Part shown: positions 6,670-9,629 of the stretch, in pieces | Layout of the letters: each line of letters begins with the position of its first letter | Position numbering within the stretch: the first letter of the stretch is position 1 | Origin: FEN-1297 sp964498065 | GTDB lineage: Bacteria > Bacteroidota > Ignavibacteria > Ignavibacteriales > Ignavibacteriaceae | Direction of reading: 5' to 3' | Length of the DNA: 9,629 nucleotides | Assembly: GCA_964498065.1 (NCBI GenBank) | Contig: CAZCFZ010000129.1 | Coordinates: forward strand, 1 to 9,629 | Program-made: the position numbers and the translations under genes | The notes under the pieces: generated by a model | The model's database searches: none | Seen by the model: the letters and a program-made list of their open reading frames with translations, nothing else | What the model was told of the DNA's origin: nothing

Positions 6670-7125
6670 ATGTATTATCCTTACGGATATACAATTAAAG
6701 TTAAGGTTGCCCGTGTAATTGATGGTGATACTTTTGTCCTTTCCGATTCACAGCATGTTAGAATGCTTGGAATAGACACACCTGAATTACCTCATTTGAG
6801 CAATCCCGCAGAAGCGTATTCGGATTCTGCCAAAATTCTAACCGCTCAGCTTATTGATGGCAAAATAATTAAGCTAACATTTGCCTGCCCGTCCGGAACG
6901 CAGCGTAGGCGGGACGGCAAATCATTCGATATTTTTGGCAGATTGTTAGCCTATGTTTGGTTAACCGATATATATGGCAAAGATTCTGTTTTTGTCCAAG
7001 CAGAATTACTTAAAAAGGGTTATGCAAGAATTAGCCACTATCCTAAAGGAATGCAATATTACGAAATCTTCTACAACCTTCGCAGAACAGCAATGAATAA
7101 CAATTTGGGGATCTGGAATAAGTGA
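6670..7125 (+). CDS. Staphylococcal nuclease-like (SNase/thermonuclease) protein
   Basis: A 151-residue calcium-dependent-type nuclease domain. Visible active-site residues by alignment to staphylococcal nuclease: VIDGDTF (D20 like D21), VRMLGIDTPE (R31, D36 and E39 like R35, D40 and E43) and FGRLLAYVW (R91 like R87), with the closing LGIW motif. All catalytic residues are present, so activity is expected. Between the KLTF strand and FGR there are about 9 more residues than in the S. aureus enzyme. They are encoded by a palindrome (6886-6919) that reads CPSGTQRRRDG, apparently an in-frame insertion. The ATG at 6670 is used because the gap begins just upstream; codons 6664-6669 are open, so an export signal or other N-terminal extension could be hidden in the gap. 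The stop overlaps the next gene's GTG start. Context gives no specific role; nuclease scavenging or mobile-element cargo is possible. Confidence 0.88.
   Translation: MYYPYGYTIKVKVARVIDGDTFVLSDSQHVRMLGIDTPELPHLSNPAEAYSDSAKILTAQLIDGKIIKLTFACPSGTQRRRDGKSFDIFGRLLAYVWLTDIYGKDSVFVQAELLKKGYARISHYPKGMQYYEIFYNLRRTAMNNNLGIWNK
6886..6919. repeat. REP-like palindrome inserted within the nuclease gene
   Basis: The segment starts TGCCCGTCC and ends GGGACGGCA, which pair (TGCC, bulged C, GTCC with GGAC, GGCA), with a smaller ACGC-A-GCGT hairpin inside. The GTAGGCGGG-type core recalls extragenic palindromic elements common in environmental bacterial genomes. A 33-nt unit (6886-6918) codes for 11 residues without a stop; removing it leaves FAKSFDIFGR, close to normal SNase length. 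Confidence 0.6.
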
Positions 7126-7385
7126 ATCAATTATCGGAAGAAATAAAAAACCTGGTCAGCGATTCCAAATTCGCTAAATTATATTCACTTGGTCTTATTG
7201 ATGAAATTGGTCTGCGCAATCTCATAATTAAAACCGAGTATAAAAGGATTCGTAAATCAAAATCTCTTTACGATTCAATCAATATCCTTTCAAACAGATT
7301 CAACCTCTCTGAAGCTGCCATAAACTCAATCGTTTTTAGGAAACGAAAGACAAAATCCATCAACATTTTATCCAATTTTAATTAA
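7122..7385 (+). CDS. Small protein with helix-turn-helix-like C-terminal half
   Basis: An 87-residue protein starting with GTG that overlaps the nuclease stop (GTGA), so the two are probably co-translated. It is predicted to be all helical and Lys/Arg-rich at the end. Residues about 50-75 (SINILSNRFNLSEAAINSIVFRKRK) fit a helix-turn-helix: helix, turn at FNLSE, then recognition-like helix AAINSIVF. I recognise no named family. The N-terminal half (LYSLGLIDEIGLRNLIIKTEY) could be a dimerisation helix pair. A DNA-binding or replication-accessory role is a guess from shape only. No terminator follows directly. Confidence 0.65.
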   Translation: MNQLSEEIKNLVSDSKFAKLYSLGLIDEIGLRNLIIKTEYKRIRKSKSLYDSINILSNRFNLSEAAINSIVFRKRKTKSINILSNFN

Positions 7386-7390
7386 GCCTG

Positions 7391-7409
7391 TACTGAGCCT
7401 GTCGAAGTA
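7391..7409. repeat. REP-like GAGCCTGTCGAAG element
   Basis: The 19-bp segment (TACT, GAGCCTGTCG, AAGTA) is close to the CTTCGACAGGCTCAG-type element scattered between genes in many bacteria. It sits 6 bp after the HTH gene within a stretch rich in AGCCTGT words (7384-7445). It is probably a degenerate intergenic repeat. Confidence 0.5.
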
Positions 7410-7505
7410 TCCTAACAAGCCTGTAACAAGCCACTGCCAAGCCTAAAAGTTGTTAATCCATTCACTCTTTTACTTGCACAGAAATACAATGAATCCTTAA
7501 TGTCA

Positions 7506-7511
7506 TATAAT
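7506..7511 (+). promoter_or_regulatory. Possible -10 element for the DUF6266-like gene
   Basis: A TATAAT hexamer 43 bp before the ATG. No good -35 lies 16-18 bp upstream; TTGCAC (7474-7479) is too far. The gene itself has a clear GAGGT ribosome site (7543-7547). Confidence 0.25.
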
Positions 7512-7554
7512 TATTATTCCATCGAATATTTCACCAAATAATGAGGTAATTAAA

Positions 7555-8238
7555 ATGGCAATAGTAAATGGAAATGTTTTAGGCAACCTGAGCGGTAAGC
7601 TTGGTAATCTTTCTGCAAGGACGGTAGAAGGTAAAACCATCTTAGCAGCTCGTCCTTCCAGCTTCAATGTCAGCTATGATCCTGCTGTAGTTGAAGTTCG
7701 TCAGAAATTTGCAGTAACTGCTAAACTGGCAAAGAACATCAGTGCACTTTCTGCACTTGAAGCAATCTGGAAAAATTCAAAAGAAAATGGTATCTCTGTT
7801 TTCAACACCATCTTCAAGAAAAACTTTCAGTTTTCCGATACTGACAAACCCACAGTTGATAATATAATTACTCCTGGTGGATTTGCTCTTGATGTTCAGA
7901 CACCTGTTGTAGGTGCTAATAGCATTACTGCTGATATTTCAGCTTTGAATACTGTTTCGGTATTTACCGCAGAGGAAGTCGATTTAACAATCTCAGCTTT
8001 AGTGTGCTTCTATAATCCCACTAATCCTGATGACCCTGCATACCAGCTAATCAATCTCTCCAAAGATGAAGCTGGATTCGATTTCACAACCGCGTATTCA
8101 TTAAGTATGGCTCTAAATGTCTTACAGCAAGCCGTAGCAGCTAAATACCAGAACAGCATACTTTACTTGAGTGTTGCTTCCAAAAACGCTGACGGGAAAG
8201 TAGTTCAATACTCCGCTACTTATTCCCACAACAGCTAA
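7555..8238 (+). CDS. DUF6266-like protein of unknown function
   Basis: A 227-residue protein, intact, with a GAGGT ribosome site 7 nt before the ATG. The N-terminus MAIVNGNVLGNLSGKLGN, then GKTILAARPSSF and EVRQKFAVTAKL, followed by LEAIWKN, matches the layout of DUF6266 proteins from Bacteroidota (G-x-LGG-x-SGK-x-G, a RP/P-rich strand, then R-x-RF), from memory. The remainder is beta-rich with alternating small and hydrophobic residues (ALNTVSVFTAEEVDLTISALV, SILYLSVASKNADGKVVQYSATYSH), like a repeated beta-sandwich. No signal peptide or membrane helix is evident. Its codons look less AT-biased than those of the upstream defence genes, which may reflect higher expression or a different origin. 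Biological role unknown; a structural or surface-associated protein is a guess. A weak hairpin follows the stop. Confidence 0.7.
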   Translation: MAIVNGNVLGNLSGKLGNLSARTVEGKTILAARPSSFNVSYDPAVVEVRQKFAVTAKLAKNISALSALEAIWKNSKENGISVFNTIFKKNFQFSDTDKPTVDNIITPGGFALDVQTPVVGANSITADISALNTVSVFTAEEVDLTISALVCFYNPTNPDDPAYQLINLSKDEAGFDFTTAYSLSMALNVLQQAVAAKYQNSILYLSVASKNADGKVVQYSATYSHNS

Positions 8239-8252
8239 ATAATCCTTCCATA

Positions 8253-8277
8253 AGGCTTCCTCAACCCGGGGAAGCCT
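8253..8277 (+). terminator. Hairpin after the DUF6266-like gene
   Basis: AGGCTTCC (8253-8260) pairs with GGAAGCCT (8270-8277) around a 9-nt loop, 14 bp after the stop. The following bases (GATAATTAAATC) lack a T-tract, so termination may be weak or Rho-assisted. Confidence 0.45.
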
Positions 8278-8311
8278 GATAATTAAATCATTGCATTACT
8301 ATTTCTATCGA

Positions 8312-8451
8312 ACCTCCGCCCTTGTTCCTTCGTTCCGCTCTTTTGTCCCGCATACGGGGCAACCGCTCCACTCAGTCATAAAGGCTTTCGATTAATCATT
8401 ACATAAGCGTCATTTTAGTGTAGCTGTTTCCCGTTGGTCAACACCTACCAG
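8312..8451. repeat. 140-nt tandem repeat with hairpin, copy 1
   Basis: Both copies run from ACCT(C/T)CGCCCT to CTACCAG and are 140 nt long, offset by 172 nt. Conserved blocks are TCGTTCCG, CTCCACTC, AAGGCT, AGCGTCATT and AGTGTAGCT. Copy 1 holds an 8-bp stem (8343-8350 with 8355-8362, loop CATA). On the minus strand, GTGGAG lies just before the hairpin, recalling the GGAG/GTAG foot of REP elements mobilised by RAYT-type transposases. No coding frame is supported. Confidence 0.75.
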
Positions 8452-8483
8452 TATTTATCACTTAGTATTTGATATTCTGTCAT

Positions 8484-8623
8484 ACCTTCGCCCTATTTTC
8501 ACTCGTTCCGTTTACTTGACGGCTGCCGCCGTCAAACACTCCACTCGTTCAATAAGGCTATCATAAGGCTTAACATTAGCGTCATTGAGTGTAGCTACGT
8601 CACTATCGTGCCATAACTACCAG
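8484..8623. repeat. 140-nt tandem repeat with hairpin, copy 2
   Basis: Copy 2 carries a perfect 8-bp stem, TTGACGGC (8516-8523) with GCCGTCAA (8528-8535), loop TGCC, at the place equivalent to copy 1's hairpin. The outer TTG/CAA is shared but four of the inner pairs differ with complementarity kept, which points to selection for structure. Otherwise it is non-coding. Confidence 0.75.
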
Positions 8624-8670
8624 AAGAAACCCAACATTGTATGTTACTCCTGATGTCGTAACTGTTAGAA

Positions 8671-8940
8671 CATATTTTGCCCGCTTTAATAAAAAGCTTA
8701 GTCTTAACCGAACCTCATCATAAAACGGGCAAGGGTATATGAAACAAAGCAGCTAAAAAGGAACAAAAGTTTTTACCAACTTTTATAATATCCTTTAGTA
8801 TTGTATTCGGCAAAAACTTTCGCCCTTTTCTTAACGCTGCTTCGCCCTTGCCTTGCATAATAATGCTTTCATTACATCAACACCTTGTCAATGTACTGAT
8901 TCGCCAAAGAGTGATTAAGCGGGCAAAATATTGTTTTTTT
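8671..8940. ncRNA. Candidate structured RNA or MITE: long nested imperfect hairpin
   Basis: Five helices nest in register: 8671-8690 with 8914-8933; 8728-8735 with 8845-8852 (GGCAAGGG/CCCTTGCC); 8747-8753 with 8836-8842 (AAGCAGC/GCTGCTT); 8756-8761 with 8824-8829; 8766-8774 with 8812-8820 (AAAGTTTTT/AAAAACTTT). Internal loops separate them, and a small GCAT/ATGC hairpin sits at 8855-8866. The right arm is followed by seven T (8934-8940), as at the end of a transcript on the plus strand. Outside, CTGTTAG (8662-8668) and CTAACAG (8971-8977) also pair. It does not resemble tmRNA, RNase P RNA, SRP RNA or a canonical attC. A miniature inverted-repeat element is the main alternative; no target-site duplication is clear. 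Confidence 0.5.
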
Positions 8941-8942
8941 GT

Positions 8943-8961
8943 GGGGCAGTACGCCCTTTTT
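8943..8961 (+). terminator. Short intrinsic terminator just upstream of the CxxC gene
   Basis: GGGC (8944-8947), loop AGTAC, GCCC (8953-8956), then T5 (8957-8961). The stem is only 4-5 bp, so it is weak. It lies 28 bp before the next ATG, after the long hairpin, so it could end that RNA or act as an attenuator. Confidence 0.4.
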
Positions 8962-8989
8962 GATAATTAACTAACAGAAAGGTGTTACT

Positions 8990-9205
8990 ATGATAACGAA
9001 TCAAAAATCCGAGGAATTGAAATCCTTGTTCGAGGTGTGCCAAAATTCCGGCTGGATTCCAAAACACGAGTGCAGTAAGAATCTTAAAATTGTCTCTCAA
9101 ACTCACTCAGTCAATTCATTACACAACATTGTAATTGCTCAGACAAAACAATGCAGAATTTGCGGAAGGAAATTTGAAGAATCAGATCCGGACGGTATAA
9201 AATGA
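8990..9205 (+). CDS. Small cysteine-containing (zinc-ribbon-like) protein
   Basis: A 71-residue protein with an AAAGG ribosome site (8978-8982). A CRICGRKF knuckle (C55, C58) near the end and H26/C28 (PKHEC) or C17 earlier could make one metal site, as in small zinc ribbons. I recognise no named family. The stop overlaps the ATG of the SymE-like gene (ATGA), so the two form an operon. It could be a partner or regulator of that putative toxin; this is inference from position only. Confidence 0.65.
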   Translation: MITNQKSEELKSLFEVCQNSGWIPKHECSKNLKIVSQTHSVNSLHNIVIAQTKQCRICGRKFEESDPDGIK

Positions 9206-9381
9206 AAGTTTATGAAAGTAGCCATCCAACAAAGCGGGATTATAAAAAAGTCCCGCAAATTAAAATCAAAAATTCACAGCTTATAAATTCCGGTTTTGAC
9301 GTCGGGAAAGAATTTGCTGTAGTATATCAACCTGGCAAAATTACTCTTGTCTTAGTTGCTAAAGAGAAAGGCAATCACTAA
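9202..9381 (+). CDS. 59-residue SymE-like (AbrB-fold) protein
   Basis: An ATG overlapping the previous stop opens a 59-codon frame, short enough to be missed by common length cut-offs. The sequence after a basic N-terminus (MKVYESSHPTKRDYKK) reads VPQIKIKNSQLINSGFDVGK, then FAVVYQPGKITLVLV. The pattern P-x-I-x-I, L-x-x-(A/S)GF-x-x-G, V and PGKI-x-L is that of SymE-family proteins, an SOS-linked toxin in E. coli with an AbrB-like swapped-hairpin fold, normally held down by an antisense RNA. The size fits the short forms found in other phyla. No antisense RNA can be identified by eye. Alternatively it may be an AbrB-like regulator. The operon with the CxxC protein lies beside a tRNA gene, a usual place for such cargo. 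Confidence 0.7.
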   Translation: MKVYESSHPTKRDYKKVPQIKIKNSQLINSGFDVGKEFAVVYQPGKITLVLVAKEKGNH

Positions 9382-9447
9382 TTTTATTATACAATGTCAT
9401 TCAATTTAACTAACCATATTACCCAACCAACAAAATTAGGGATGTGC

Positions 9448-9491
9448 CGGCAAAAAGTCGGTACACAGTCGGTACATTTTCGGTACAATGA
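9448..9491. repeat. Four tandem 11-bp repeats (CGGTACA-type), helically phased
   Basis: Units begin at 9448 (CGGCAAA), 9459, 9470 and 9481 (all CGGTACA), exactly 11 bp apart, close to one helical turn, with variable 4-bp tails. They lie between the SymE-like gene and the tRNA-Asp terminator. Such arrays usually bind a protein cooperatively: recombination arm sites, a replication iteron or an operator. No cognate gene is visible in the window. Confidence 0.7.
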
Positions 9492-9520
9492 CAGTGGGAT
9501 TTTAAGGAAGCACAGAAATG

Positions 9521-9555
9521 AAAAAAGCCTCAATACCGCTTGTATTAAGGCTTTT
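9521..9555 (-). terminator. Intrinsic terminator of the tRNA-Asp transcript
   Basis: AAAAGCCT (9523-9530) pairs with AGGCTTTT (9548-9555) and AATAC (9532-9536) with GTATT (9542-9546), with one C/A mismatch and loop CGCTT. Read on the minus strand the hairpin ends in TTTTTT (9526-9521), a good terminator 5 bp beyond the tRNA 3' end. Confidence 0.8.
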
Positions 9556-9560
9556 AAGAG

Positions 9561-9629
9561 CGGGGCCGACGAGACTCGAACTCGCGACCTCCTGCGTGAC
9601 AGGCAGGCGTTCTAACCAACTGAACTACA
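9561..9629 (-). tRNA. tRNA-Asp (anticodon GTC), 5' end cut by the window edge
   Basis: On the minus strand the sequence shows TAGTTCAG (D arm), the anticodon stem CCTGC/GCAGG with loop CTGTCAC giving anticodon GTC, an AGGTC variable loop, GCGAG-TTCGAGT-CTCGT T arm, and acceptor 3' strand CGGCCCC (9568-9562) with discriminator G (9561). About five 5' bases lie outside the window. CCA is not encoded (the next bases are CTC), so it must be added after transcription. The 3' end points into the accessory region. Confidence 0.95.

Noticed and set aside
6446..6694. Minus-strand open frame of 82 residues
   Set aside because: It runs through 100 Ns and repeat copies A and B; it cannot be supported as a gene.
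8671..8940. tmRNA, RNase P RNA or SRP RNA
   Set aside because: None of their conserved core words or ends is present.
8281..8940. Diversity-generating retroelement template or retron
   Set aside because: No reverse transcriptase gene is in the window, and the differences between repeat copies are not adenine-specific.
8626..8977. Integron attC site or cassette array
   Set aside because: A RYYYAAC-like box occurs at 8626-8632 but no matching GTTRRRY lies at a proper distance and no integron integrase is present; the hairpin is also longer than usual attC sites.
8915..9106. Minus-strand open frame of 63 residues
   Set aside because: It overlaps the better supported CxxC gene and the large hairpin, and has no ribosome site or family likeness.
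9394..9615. Plus-strand open frame of 73 residues
   Set aside because: It is the antisense reading of the tRNA-Asp gene and its terminator, a common false gene (ends ETRTRDLLRDRQAF).

Overview
The window is AT-rich accessory DNA from a draft or metagenome scaffold: it carries a 100-base run of N and two apparent single-base frameshifts. The 7555-8238 protein resembles a Bacteroidota/Ignavibacteria-type hypothetical family (DUF6266-like), and the repeats and codon choice fit that broad group. The taxonomic call is an inference and is weak. The right edge is a tRNA-Asp gene on the minus strand, whose 3' end faces into the window, a common boundary for integrated islands. No integrase is visible.

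Left third (18-3271, plus strand): a tightly packed three-gene operon. It encodes a DUF262 (GmrSD-N-like) protein, an AAA/ABC-type ATPase with a DUF3696-like tail (split by a frameshift), and a 299-residue protein. The last ~52 residues of that protein match, as I recall it, the ribonuclease domain of colicin E3 / cloacin DF13, including the D-x2-H-x3-E catalytic spacing. This looks like an anti-phage or conflict system with a ribosome-targeting RNase effector. It is the most interesting item here.

Middle (3295-6158): a minus-strand gene for a PD-(D/E)XK-nuclease-like protein (frameshifted) diverges from a plus-strand Fic AMPylase. The Fic protein has an AbiEi-like N-terminal winged-helix domain and a built-in inhibitory motif. 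Between them lie six copies of a 12-bp TGGAAAAnnnTC element in a repeated 31/41-bp spacing, probably operators.

Right third (6159-9629): repeat-rich and gene-poor. It holds a staphylococcal-nuclease-like gene with an in-frame REP-like palindrome insertion, an overlapping small HTH protein, the DUF6266-like protein, and several families of hairpin repeats. One family is a pair of 140-nt tandem repeats whose hairpins differ by compensatory changes. A ~270-nt nested imperfect hairpin ends in T7. After it come a two-gene operon (a small CxxC protein and a 59-residue SymE-like protein), a phased array of 11-bp repeats, and the tRNA-Asp gene with its terminator.
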